Origin: an uncultured bacterium
Lineage (GTDB): Bacteria; Bacteroidota; Ignavibacteria; Kapaibacteriales; UBA4661
Assembly: GCA_937899715.1 (NCBI GenBank)
Contig: CALCNX010000072.1
Location: 20,645-84,644, forward strand
Reading direction: 5' to 3'
Length of the DNA: 64,000 nt
Of this stretch, positions 52,627 to 61,676 are shown piece after piece. Position 1 is the stretch's first letter. Each line of letters opens with the position of its first letter. The position numbers and the translations under genes were made by a program. The notes under the pieces were generated by a model, which was not told the origin of the DNA, searched no databases, and worked only from the letters and a program-made list of their open reading frames with translations.

Positions 52627-52792
52627 ATGAAAAGACGATTGAGGAGGTTGGTAATCGTGGCTACGTTGGGAAGGTTATGAAGGTTTATATTGGAGCGGCA
52701 ATATCGTATTTCGCTGGGAGAAAGGCAAATGCGATTGGCTGAAAATAACCTAAAAAGAAACAGGCTACCCTCTTGTGGAGATAGCCTGTTTC
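52627..52792 (-). repeat. Duplicate of the region between susD1 and the membrane-protein gene
   Basis: 52627-52740 matches 47143-47258: a fragment reading TNLLNRLF-ILL in place of MITNLLNRLFLLL, then a shared 39-bp block (CAATATCG... to GGCAAATG.GATTG) and a terminator hairpin with the same CAGGCT arm. It is the 3' flank of the second susD and shows that both operons sit on copies of one downstream sequence. Confidence 0.7.
52751..52792 (-). terminator. Intrinsic terminator of the second SusCD operon
   Basis: GAAACAGGCTA (52757-52767) pairs with TAGCCTGTTTC (52782-52792) with a CTC/GAG inner stem; the minus strand continues into T-rich sequence (A-run 52752-52756). It lies 32 bp after the susD2 stop. 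Confidence 0.75.
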
Positions 52793-52824
52793 CAATTCTT
52801 GGTAGTCTAACCATTTAGTGGGGG

Positions 52825-54318
52825 TTATAGCTCATTTTGCTTTATTAAGCCCTTGGAAGCGTCTATTTCAGATCTTGGTATTAAGAATACCCATTCCTTA
52901 TCACCGGCAGGGACTTGCATTTTAACCGCAACAAGATCAGGGCTACCGGTTTCACGCCTATCCAGAGGGAGATTAAGTCTTTTCAGATCCAAGAAGCGGA
53001 ATCCTTCACCCCATAACTCAATACGTCTGTGGGTCAAAATTTCCGTGAGGAGATCGGAACCCGATTTGGTTGATTTTGTATAATTTGGGTCTCTGGTAAC
53101 AATAATATCGTAAAGCGTTTGCGATGCTTCCGCTGTTTTATTTTGCATAGCCTGAGCTTCAGCTTTAATTAGATACATCTCAGCTAAACGCATAAAAAGA
53201 AAATCGCCGCTACTGTTACCAAGATCTTGAGCGGTGAATTTGTAGGTCTGATACGGCTTATTGGTAAACGTTGCGGGTCTGGGATATTCCGCCAAACCTT
53301 TACCTGCCTGATCCCACCATTTTGCCCTAATATCGGTTGATGATATAGCGCTAAACAATTTCGAGTTAATCGCTTTGGGGTTTGTTCTGATATTGGTCGA
53401 ATTATAATTCCATGACATATAAGCAAAGAAAGAACCAAAGAAAAGATTTTGGTCGGTTGTTTGTGTATATGCCCACATCCATTCTTTATTTTTGCTGATG
53501 GAATTAAATCCGCTCAATAAGTCTTTGCCGGATTGCAGACCGGTCTTACCACCCGCGGCATCTATTGCCTTTTGAGCAAATTGTTCCGCCGTTGCCCAAT
53601 CACCCATAGTTAAAGCAATTCGTGCTTTGATGCCATTGGCAACTTTTAATGAGATGTGGTTAACACTCGGATTATTTGATATGGCAAGGTTTTTGAGGGC
53701 TTCATCCATATCTTTATTGATAAAAGCATATGTTTCCTCTACGGTTGCTCTTGCCTTTGGGCTTTGGGAAACTGTCTCACGAAGTACAATGCCTACATCT
53801 GAAGATGCCGTGGCTTTGTTGTAGCGCTTTGCATATAGTTGTACCAAGTTAAAATGCCCCCATGCTCTAAATGCAAGAGATTCCCCTTTGACCCTTGCTT
53901 TTAAGGCAGGATCGCCCTCCATCTTATCAACTTTATCAAGAATAACATTTGCATTTAAGATTATCCGATAATAAAATTGATATGGATATGATGCATAAGT
54001 AGTTGTTTCCACACGATGACCAAGCCAACGAGTCTCTGCTATAAACCAACCATTTCCTGTCGTTGTGTTAATCACGTCTTCTCCGAGCATATCTCTAGCT
54101 ATACCAAAATTAGGCTCACCACCGCCGAAACCTTGATCGAACCGATATTGGTAAGCATAATTATTAACCCCTGTAAGGATATAATTCATATTATCCAACG
54201 ACTCAGTTGCAGTACTTTCGCCAATGCTGCCTGTGGGATTTGTATCCAAGTAATCTGATCCACAGGATACAGTCAGCATTGAGGCGAAAATTATTCCTAA
54301 AAGATATTTGTTTTTCAT
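52825..54318 (-). CDS. SusD-like outer-membrane lipoprotein (operon 2)
   Basis: 497 residues from ATG 54318, just before a lipobox (SMLTVSCGSD); the in-frame ATG at 54354 would add 12 residues. SusD body is clear: RGETIFTH-free but with GESLAFRAWGHFNLVQLYAKRY, FMRLAEMYLIKAEAQAMQN, THRRIELWGEGFRFLDLKRL and the C-terminal IPRSEIDASKGL. Its partner SusC lies 37 bp upstream. A decayed copy of its C-terminal part is 200 bp downstream. Confidence 0.9.
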   Translation of the reverse strand: MKNKYLLGIIFASMLTVSCGSDYLDTNPTGSIGESTATESLDNMNYILTGVNNYAYQYRFDQGFGGGEPNFGIARDMLGEDVINTTTGNGWFIAETRWLGHRVETTTYASYPYQFYYRIILNANVILDKVDKMEGDPALKARVKGESLAFRAWGHFNLVQLYAKRYNKATASSDVGIVLRETVSQSPKARATVEETYAFINKDMDEALKNLAISNNPSVNHISLKVANGIKARIALTMGDWATAEQFAQKAIDAAGGKTGLQSGKDLLSGFNSISKNKEWMWAYTQTTDQNLFFGSFFAYMSWNYNSTNIRTNPKAINSKLFSAISSTDIRAKWWDQAGKGLAEYPRPATFTNKPYQTYKFTAQDLGNSSGDFLFMRLAEMYLIKAEAQAMQNKTAEASQTLYDIIVTRDPNYTKSTKSGSDLLTEILTHRRIELWGEGFRFLDLKRLNLPLDRRETGSPDLVAVKMQVPAGDKEWVFLIPRSEIDASKGLIKQNEL

Positions 54319-54355
54319 GGTTATTTGATATAAAAGTTCATTCAAAAAATTCATT

Positions 54356-57300
54356 TTAGAATCCCACTTGAAGTCCCAGTGTCAGGGTTCTTGCAGGAGA
54401 GCTGGTGTAACCGTTAGATCCCGTACCTTGGAATGTTTGCATCGGATTCAGTCCTGTTCTTGCCGTCCAGAAGAAAAGGTTTTCCGCACTTAGATTAATA
54501 CGGGCACTTTTTACAAACAACGACTCAGCAATGTCTCCGGGCAAAGCAAAACCCAGTACAACTGATTTTAGGACTAACGCATCAGAGGCAATCAACCATC
54601 GACTTGATCCTCCATCAAAATTGGCTGCCTGTCTTGCATCCAAGCGAGGAACGGTGGTAACATCACCTTCTTTTTTCCAACTCTTATTGAGAGCGTCCAC
54701 ATGGAGTGCTCCACCCATCTGATTTTGACTCATTAGACTAATATACGCATTGTCGTATGTTTTTCCGCCTACCTGATATGCAAAGGCAACCGCTAACGAG
54801 AATCCTTCATAGCGGAACGATGTATTAAAGCCGCCCATTACCGTCGGAATGGAATTCCCTTGGTATTTAAACATTGCTTTGGGTAATGATGTTGTTAAGG
54901 TATCGGAACCAACAATTCTTTCGGTTGTGGCGCTATATCTTTGGTTTACACCATCGAATGTATAGAGAGCTGCCCCATCCTTAGAATCAACGCCACGATA
55001 ATCTCTCAACCAAAACTCATAACGAGATACGCCAACTATATATTTTTTCGTTCCCGTAATAATTTCCTTTTGACCTTCTGGAAGCTGCACAATCTCATTT
55101 TTAACAAGCGTTGCATTAGCACCAATGGTCCAGCGGAAGCTCTTATCGGCAATAACATCGGCTTCAATATCAAATTCAATGCCTCTGTTCTGAACCTTTC
55201 CGATATTTTGACTAATACTTGATCCACCGGAAGAAATTGGCAAAGGAACATCAAACAAGAGGTCTCTTGATTCTTTATTAAAGACTTCCAATGTTCCGCG
55301 AATCATATTGTTAAGAAAGGCAAACTCAAGAGCAACATCATATGTTACTTGGGTTTCCCATTTGAGTTTACTATTGCCAAAAACTGTAAGCAAAATGCCC
55401 GGATCGGTATAATTATTATACCCTAAGCCGAAAAGACCTTTATATGGATAATACAAATTATTTCCGTTCGCATCTATTAGTTGGTCATTACCTGTTTCTC
55501 CATAGGAAGCTCGTAATTTCAGGTTGCTTATCCAATCGGCGGAACGCATAAAATCTTCTTGCGTAATTCGCCATGCTCCTCCAACCGACCAAAAATCACC
55601 CCAGCGCATAGCAGGATCGAAACGTGATGTTCCGTCTTTTCTATACGACAGTGAAGCATAATATTTGCTGTCATAGTCGTAGCTAAGCCTTCCAAAGAAG
55701 CTTTCTTTTCTGTAGCTGTCAATATATGAACCCGTTCCGTCGTTAATAACATAGTTTGCAAATTCCTCAATACCATTCAAAATCTGTGAGGATTTCTGGG
55801 CTTCAATAAATTGATAGGTATAATAGTAGTTTTCATGTCCGGCTAATGCGCTTATGCTATGCTTATCAGCAATTGTTGTCGTGTATTCCAACAATTCATT
55901 TATTGTAAATGTGGTTGACCTTGCTTGCCATTTATAGATTCTGCCACTTCCTGCCGCATCACCAACAATTCTATTTTCATACTGCGAAGTCGCAGAGTTG
56001 GTAATATCGTAGCCTACATTTGTCGTAAACTTTAACCCCTCTAACAGGTTAAGTTCCAGAAATGTACGTGCATTCAGACCATCTCTGCCAAACACTCTGT
56101 TATTTAACATTGTCTCTGCTAATACGTGTCTACCGGATGAGCCTGCGGCTCCTCTTGTCTTTCTGAAATCATAAATTTTATTGCCTTGAGCATCCAGTGT
56201 GTATGCACCAGTCACATCATCATGCTCATAGATAGGATAAATTGGTCCTATGTATCGAGTAAAGAAAAACGGGTTGACGTATCCTGTGCTGGAACCATCA
56301 GCAGCATTCTGGCTTGCAACTCTAAAAACGGATAAATTGATACCGGTTTTCATCCAATTAGTAGGCGTATAGGTAACATTTCCTCTACCGGAAAACCGCT
56401 CGTAATTGGTTCTGATTGAATAGCCGTTTTCATTCAAATACCCCAATGCGGCGTAAGTTTCCCAATTTCCTGCCTTATTACCTAAAGATAAATTATACTC
56501 TTGGCGATAGCCAGTTCTGGATAAAGCCTTATCCCAGTCAAGGTCATCACCATACAATAATTCTTTTGCTGCGGGGTTCAAGCTACCGTTTAGAACGATT
56601 TGATTGTTAGCAACGCCTTTGAAGGGATTATATTTTAACAAATCATAAATCCCTGACGTTGCTCTTGCATTAGCAGCATCAACCGTCAATCCGTCAGAGT
56701 AGATAAAACCATTGCGTAATTGCGTCCACATTGCAGGATAATAATCATAAACCCCAACTCTTTCATATTCAGGTATTGCTCTGGAACTGAGTCCATGGCT
56801 GGTGCTAAATGTAACGGAAGGTACACCTTGCCCCTGCCCTTTTTTTGTCTGGATTAAAATAACACCGTTACCTGAACTTGCTCCGTAAATGGCAGTGGAT
56901 GCGGCATCCTTCAAAACAGTCAGGCTTTCAATATCTTGTGTGCTGATATCAGAAAGATTTCCGTTAAAAATCGTCCCATCTACAACATAAAGGGGAGCAG
57001 AGGAAGCGTTAATTGAGCCATAACCTCTGATACTTATACTCGCTCCTTGTCCCGGCTGTCCACTGCCTGCGAGTACCTGAACACCGGGAACAGCACCGAT
57101 AAGCGCTTGCGATACGTTGGTAATTGGTCTTGATTCCAAGGCTTTCGCTGATACAGTCGAGGCGGAGCCTACAAATGATTTTTTACTAACGGAGCCGTAT
57201 CCCACAACCACAGCTTCTTCCAGCAAAACTATATCTTCGTCCAATGCAACGTCATAAACGGAAGCATTTTCTACCGTTACTGTGCGAGCTTTGAAGCCTA

Positions 57301-57538
57301 CATATGCAAATTCCAAAACTTTTCCTTTCTTCACATCAAGGCTATATTTGCCATCTACCCCGGTAATTTGTCCTTTTTGCTCTCCACGAACCTTAACGGT
57401 TACACCGCGCAGAGGAGTTGAACGCTTTTTATCAGTAACCGTTCCGGTTATATTTACGACATCCTGTGCTACAAGCAATTGCACCGCCAGTAAGAAGCAA
57501 AGGCTTGACAAGGAAAAACTTAGTCGGAACTTCTTCAT
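54356..57538 (-). CDS. SusC/RagA-type TonB-linked outer-membrane receptor (operon 2)
   Basis: 1060 residues. Signal peptide, a carboxypeptidase-regulatory-like domain (VNITGTVTDKKRSTPLRGVTVKV), plug with VVGYGSVSKKSFVGSAS, ALIGAVPGVQVLAGSGQPGQGASISIRGYGSI, LYVVDGTIFNG and IESLTVLKDAASTAIYGASSGNGVILIQTKKG; the barrel ends in TLGLQVGF. The protein is only distantly like SusC1, yet the promoter block in front of both is nearly the same. Ligand unknown. Confidence 0.94.
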   Translation of the reverse strand: MKKFRLSFSLSSLCFLLAVQLLVAQDVVNITGTVTDKKRSTPLRGVTVKVRGEQKGQITGVDGKYSLDVKKGKVLEFAYVGFKARTVTVENASVYDVALDEDIVLLEEAVVVGYGSVSKKSFVGSASTVSAKALESRPITNVSQALIGAVPGVQVLAGSGQPGQGASISIRGYGSINASSAPLYVVDGTIFNGNLSDISTQDIESLTVLKDAASTAIYGASSGNGVILIQTKKGQGQGVPSVTFSTSHGLSSRAIPEYERVGVYDYYPAMWTQLRNGFIYSDGLTVDAANARATSGIYDLLKYNPFKGVANNQIVLNGSLNPAAKELLYGDDLDWDKALSRTGYRQEYNLSLGNKAGNWETYAALGYLNENGYSIRTNYERFSGRGNVTYTPTNWMKTGINLSVFRVASQNAADGSSTGYVNPFFFTRYIGPIYPIYEHDDVTGAYTLDAQGNKIYDFRKTRGAAGSSGRHVLAETMLNNRVFGRDGLNARTFLELNLLEGLKFTTNVGYDITNSATSQYENRIVGDAAGSGRIYKWQARSTTFTINELLEYTTTIADKHSISALAGHENYYYTYQFIEAQKSSQILNGIEEFANYVINDGTGSYIDSYRKESFFGRLSYDYDSKYYASLSYRKDGTSRFDPAMRWGDFWSVGGAWRITQEDFMRSADWISNLKLRASYGETGNDQLIDANGNNLYYPYKGLFGLGYNNYTDPGILLTVFGNSKLKWETQVTYDVALEFAFLNNMIRGTLEVFNKESRDLLFDVPLPISSGGSSISQNIGKVQNRGIEFDIEADVIADKSFRWTIGANATLVKNEIVQLPEGQKEIITGTKKYIVGVSRYEFWLRDYRGVDSKDGAALYTFDGVNQRYSATTERIVGSDTLTTSLPKAMFKYQGNSIPTVMGGFNTSFRYEGFSLAVAFAYQVGGKTYDNAYISLMSQNQMGGALHVDALNKSWKKEGDVTTVPRLDARQAANFDGGSSRWLIASDALVLKSVVLGFALPGDIAESLFVKSARINLSAENLFFWTARTGLNPMQTFQGTGSNGYTSSPARTLTLGLQVGF

Positions 57539-57690
57539 AATACTTCGGTAAATAAATTGAGAGCTTTAGATTTAAAGCCCATGAAACAAACAATTAGGGT
57601 TAAATTCAAATGTGTCAGAAGCAGAATGATAATGTAATTGAATTTAAGACGATGAAGTTAGAAAAAATTCAAGAACAGCATAAGCAGAAA

Positions 57691-57729
57691 AATTAACGAA
57701 ATTTTAACCATTTTTTAACAACTTTTAAC
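57691..57729 (-). repeat. Four stepped GTTAA(AA) repeats after the susC2 promoter
   Basis: On the plus strand TTTTAAC-like words start at 57691 (AATTAAC, imperfect), 57702, 57713 and 57723: steps 11, 11 and 10 bp, the same as in front of susC1. The last one starts 16 bp from the -10 box in both operons. Confidence 0.75.
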
Positions 57730-57738
57730 AAGGCAACG

Positions 57739-57767
57739 AATATAACAACATATTATCTTGAAGTCAA
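57739..57767 (-). promoter_or_regulatory. Sigma70-type promoter of susC2
   Basis: Minus strand: TTGACT (57767-57762), 17-bp spacer, TATATT (57744-57739). Near-identical to the susC1 promoter. The 5' untranslated leader would be about 195 nt here against about 110 nt for susC1. Confidence 0.75.
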
Positions 57768-58018
57768 ATTTTTGTAAAAACAAAACAAGCTCTTTTTTCA
57801 GAGTGAAATTTTTCGCAGCGATTTCCAAGACTTTTTGTATTTTTGTTTGCTCTATTATTTTCCTCAAACGCCCCTGCGTAAAGCACCTGCATCAAGCACC
57901 CAGATGAAGCATTAGCCTACACCGTTTTCAACTCTTTGTATTCGTTCTTTGCTCGCCGTTTCGCGGTAGCTCTTGGTCTTGAGCGAATACGTCCTTGCTC
58001 ACTTTATTTTTTTGCTCT

Positions 58019-60307
58019 ATGATGAATTCAATGCGTGGCGCTCTTCGCCTTGCGGCGCTCGTGTGTGCTTGTGTCGTTGTTCTCCTGCCCTCCAATGCGC
58101 TTACTCAAGTGCGCGTCAGCGAATGGCAAACCTATTCTTCGCTGCAGAATGTCCGTGCGACGGTCTCCGACCGCACGGGCAAAGTCTGGGCTGCCACATC
58201 CGGCGGCGTGTTTTCGTACGACCTCCAAACCCGCTCCACGCAGGAGTTTCGCAATATCAACGCTCTCTACGGCATCGATATTACCGCCATTGCTGTTAGT
58301 CCCACAGACGGTAGCATTTACGCTGGCGGGTTCAATGGCGCACTGAACATTTATGACGGCAAAAACTGGAGCGTCGTCACCGATATTCTCACCGCTAATC
58401 TCACGCGCAAGAAAATTAATGACTTCGTGTTCCAAGATTCTCTCGTCCTCATTGCCGGAGATTTTGGTTTGACGGTATTCGACCCCAAGCGCCGCGTCTT
58501 TACCGAGACCGTACAACGCTTCTCAACACTTCAGCCCGGAAGCGCTGCCAAGCAAATGCTCGTTTCGGGTGGCAGAATTTGGATAGCAACGGAAAATGGT
58601 GTTGTTTCCGCCGCAATGGGGCTACGGTCATACGCAAATCCCGCTTCATGGACGCTGCATCCGTTTGTGGGCGATGTTGGTGCGGCAGGCACAAACACGG
58701 TTTCTATTGCAGAAGTGCAAGGTGTACTCTATACCGCGCAGGGAGCAAATCTCTGGCAAATGGCGAATAGTCGCTTTGAGAAGCTCATTACGACTTTCTT
58801 CGAGCCAATACGCAACCTTGCTTCGGTACAAAATCAACTTTTCATCGCCACAGAAAACTTTCTCTATAATACCGCAAAAGAGAACTTGACCACAAGCGCC
58901 CGCACGATGAATTCGCTCACGGTGATAGACAGCGCGGGACAGAAGCGACTCTCGATTAATAGTGGTCAAGGTTTTGCAATTTGGACATCTCCGCAGTCGC
59001 AGTTTATCCGCCTGAGTTCGCCCGTGGACAATCGCTTTCGTTCTATTACGGTCGATACCAAAGGCGGCGTTTGGTGCGTGTCCGGGTCAAGCCAGCAGTC
59101 TGCTATTCCCAATGATGGCATTTCCACGGGTATTTCGGTTTTCCGCGATAGCGTTTGGCGTGTTTTCACTGCCGAGACGCATCCCGCAATGAAGGTGAAC
59201 TCATACTATCAAATTGATGCTCAACCAAATGGCACCGTATGGGCATCAAGTTATGGTGGCGGAACGCTTCTCATTCAACCGGATTCTAATTTCCGCTTGA
59301 CCAATTTTAACACTGTCGGCACAGGTATTCTCCCTTCGGCAGGAGATAGCTACTCTGTACTGGGGCAAGTACAGACGGATACTCGTACAGGAACACTCTG
59401 GCTACCGAATTACCAAAATGGTACAGAACAAGTCATTGTTGCCCGCACTGCACAGGGCGTATTCAAGGGCTTTAGCCGCCCGTTGGCAGAACGCCGCTAC
59501 CACTTTTTGGCAATAGACCGCTCCGGCACAAAATGGTTCTGCACATGGCGTGGCACTGAAATGCTCGCATTCAATGAACGAAACACCTTCGATAACACCA
59601 GCGATGACGTGTGGTACAGCGTACCGACGGGCGTACTGAACGAAGGACAAAGCTGCATTGCTGCCGACAAAGACGACCGGATATGGGTAGGGACACCCCG
59701 CGCAATGTATTCTATCGTGAATCCAAGCTATGTGCTCACGCAAGCCTCCAATCAATCGCTAATTATTGACAAGCCACGCAAACTCGTTGACCAAGCATAC
59801 AACGCCATTGCGGTGGACGCTCTGAATTACAAATGGTTCGGCACCAATAACGGTGTCGTTGTGTATGACAGCCAGCGAGATACGATTCTTGCCCGCTTCA
59901 CTACGGAGAATTCACAGCTTGCAAGCAATACGGTACTTTCGATTGCCATTGATAACAATAGCGGTAAAATCTATTTCGGCACCGATAATGGTATGTCGGT
60001 CGTAACAACGCTTTCGATTCGCCCGAACACCGATTTTACGACCATGCGCTGCTATCCGCAGCCTTTTGTACCCGCCCAAGACAATGAACTGGTAATAGAT
60101 GGTCTGGCAGAAGGAACGCAGGTTAAAATTTCAACTGTTGACGGACTACTCGTGCGGGCATTTACACAGACGAATTCCCGCACCGTCGTCTGGGACGGGC
60201 TAGACGAACAGCACCGCCCCGTGCAAAGCGGTGTTTACCTCATTTCTGCCTACTCAGACACCGTTGGCTCGAACGCGGTGATTAAAGCAATGGTGATTCA
60301 GAAGTAA
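58019..60307 (+). CDS. PorZ-like two-domain propeller protein with T9SS-type C-terminal domain
   Basis: 762 residues from ATG 58019, with a signal peptide (ALRLAALVCACVVVLLPSNALTQ). The N-terminal part (WQTYSSLQNVRATVSDRTGKVWAATSGGVFSYD...) reads like the PorZ N-terminal propeller, with further two-component-regulator-propeller repeats (GGVWCVSGSS, GTVWASSYGGGTLLI, GTKWFCTWRGTEML, YKWFGTNNGVVVYD, KIYFGTDNGMSVV). The last 85 residues (QPFVPAQDNELVIDGL... SGVYLISAY... MVIQK) are a FlgD-like or Por-secretion domain. PorZ is an outer-surface part of the type IX secretion attachment complex. No other T9SS gene is in the window. Confidence 0.78.
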   Translation: MMNSMRGALRLAALVCACVVVLLPSNALTQVRVSEWQTYSSLQNVRATVSDRTGKVWAATSGGVFSYDLQTRSTQEFRNINALYGIDITAIAVSPTDGSIYAGGFNGALNIYDGKNWSVVTDILTANLTRKKINDFVFQDSLVLIAGDFGLTVFDPKRRVFTETVQRFSTLQPGSAAKQMLVSGGRIWIATENGVVSAAMGLRSYANPASWTLHPFVGDVGAAGTNTVSIAEVQGVLYTAQGANLWQMANSRFEKLITTFFEPIRNLASVQNQLFIATENFLYNTAKENLTTSARTMNSLTVIDSAGQKRLSINSGQGFAIWTSPQSQFIRLSSPVDNRFRSITVDTKGGVWCVSGSSQQSAIPNDGISTGISVFRDSVWRVFTAETHPAMKVNSYYQIDAQPNGTVWASSYGGGTLLIQPDSNFRLTNFNTVGTGILPSAGDSYSVLGQVQTDTRTGTLWLPNYQNGTEQVIVARTAQGVFKGFSRPLAERRYHFLAIDRSGTKWFCTWRGTEMLAFNERNTFDNTSDDVWYSVPTGVLNEGQSCIAADKDDRIWVGTPRAMYSIVNPSYVLTQASNQSLIIDKPRKLVDQAYNAIAVDALNYKWFGTNNGVVVYDSQRDTILARFTTENSQLASNTVLSIAIDNNSGKIYFGTDNGMSVVTTLSIRPNTDFTTMRCYPQPFVPAQDNELVIDGLAEGTQVKISTVDGLLVRAFTQTNSRTVVWDGLDEQHRPVQSGVYLISAYSDTVGSNAVIKAMVIQK

Positions 60308-60350
60308 TCACGGCATATTTTCGACTTATTTTTGACATAACTGAGACCGA

Positions 60351-60393
60351 AGCCGTACAAAGCCAGCAAAAAAATGTTTTGTACGGCTTTTTT
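60351..60393 (+). terminator. Intrinsic terminator after the PorZ-like gene
   Basis: AGCCGTACAAA (60351-60361) pairs perfectly with TTTGTACGGCT (60378-60388), followed by a T-run. It is 43 bp after the stop. Confidence 0.9.
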
Positions 60394-60539
60394 GCCTCAG
60401 GAAAAATTTGCATTGTGAGGAATTATTTTGGAATTACATAAGAACTGAGTAGTTTGAGCGCTATGGAATAATGCTATCCGCGCTCATCGGCGCGTGTTAT
60501 CAGAGACTATTCAGCATTGCACAGAAGCGAAAGAGGGAC

Positions 60540-61652
60540 ATGAATCGAAAAAAAATAGTGGTCATTGACGACGACGAAACGACGCTGCGTACTATTTCGC
60601 GCATCTTGGAGACATATGACTACGTTACCTTTGGCGCAGAGAATGGGCGCGAAGGCGTAGAACTTGTTACCCGTACCCAACCGGATATTGTCATTTGCGA
60701 CGTGATGATGCCCGGCATGAATGGCTATGAAGTGCTGTTAGAATTGCGCAATCATGCTGGCACGGCGACCATTCCCGTTCTCTTGCTCTCCGCTCGCCGC
60801 GACCCCGCAGAAATTCGGCATGGTATGAAGCTCGGCGCTGACGATTATCTCACCAAGCCCTTTTCAACCGAAGACCTTTTGCGCTGCATCGAGGTACGGA
60901 TTCAGCAACGCGAGAAGATTGTCCGCCAGTCCTCGCAGCAGTTGGAGCAACTTCGGCGTAGTATTGCGATGCGCCTCCCACACGAATTCCGAACTCCCCT
61001 CAGTTCTATCATCGTTTTTGGAGAATTGCTTGCCGGGGATTATGACAGCCTCTCCCGCGAACAAGCCATGGAAATGATTGCCACGATTGTTTCATCGGGA
61101 CACCGCTTGAGTGCATTGGTAGAGAATTTTATTTATCTGGCACGTTTGGAAATTATGGCGGGACAGCCCGCAACGAAGGAGGAACTAACATCGTTTCCCC
61201 TGCCCGGTTGCGATGCTATTATAGCCGAAGCGTCAAAGCATCAAGTCTTGATATACGGCAATTTTCATCTTCTAACGATGAATCTTGCACCCGTTACGCT
61301 CTGCATTTCTGATGCGTACTTACGAAAAATCATTGCCGAGCTGGTCAGCAATGCTTGTAAATTTTCTATGCCCAAATCTGCCATTGCCATCACGGGAGAA
61401 ATACAGCGAAATTTTTACATCATTTCGATAACCGACGAAGGGCGCGGCATGAAGCCCGAACAAATCTCCAATATCGGTGCCTATATGCAATTCGACCGTG
61501 ACCGCCACGAGCAACAAGGGCAAGGCTTGGGACTGGAAATAGCCAAGCGCATTACCGAATTGCACGGGGGAAGTCTTGCCATCAAAAGCGCACCCGACGA
61601 AGGAACGACCGTGCAAGTATTCCTGCCTCTACCCGAATATCCTGAATTTTAG
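60540..61652 (+). CDS. Soluble response-regulator/histidine-kinase hybrid, second copy
   Basis: 370 residues from ATG 60540 (MNRKKIVVID); an in-frame start at 60471 would add 23 residues. Receiver domain with Asp54 (VICDVMMPGM) and Lys in YLTKPF; HisKA with His148 in LPHEFRTP; ATPase domain with SNACKFS, DEGRGM and GQGLGLEIAKRI. The layout, length and many residues match the protein at 32882, so the two are paralogues. Follows the PorZ-like gene behind a terminator. Confidence 0.88.
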   Translation: MNRKKIVVIDDDETTLRTISRILETYDYVTFGAENGREGVELVTRTQPDIVICDVMMPGMNGYEVLLELRNHAGTATIPVLLLSARRDPAEIRHGMKLGADDYLTKPFSTEDLLRCIEVRIQQREKIVRQSSQQLEQLRRSIAMRLPHEFRTPLSSIIVFGELLAGDYDSLSREQAMEMIATIVSSGHRLSALVENFIYLARLEIMAGQPATKEELTSFPLPGCDAIIAEASKHQVLIYGNFHLLTMNLAPVTLCISDAYLRKIIAELVSNACKFSMPKSAIAITGEIQRNFYIISITDEGRGMKPEQISNIGAYMQFDRDRHEQQGQGLGLEIAKRITELHGGSLAIKSAPDEGTTVQVFLPLPEYPEF

Positions 61653-61676
61653 TGCTGTTTGTAAGATTTTTGATTG

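Larger units (their letters stand above)
57539..58018. other. 480-bp divergent region between susC2 and the PorZ-like gene
   Basis: The right strand-minus half holds the susC2 promoter and stepped repeats. The part from about 57777 to 58018 should carry the PorZ-like gene's promoter; TTTTTGTATTTTTGTTTGC is AT-rich there, but no firm -35/-10 pair could be named. Confidence 0.5.
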
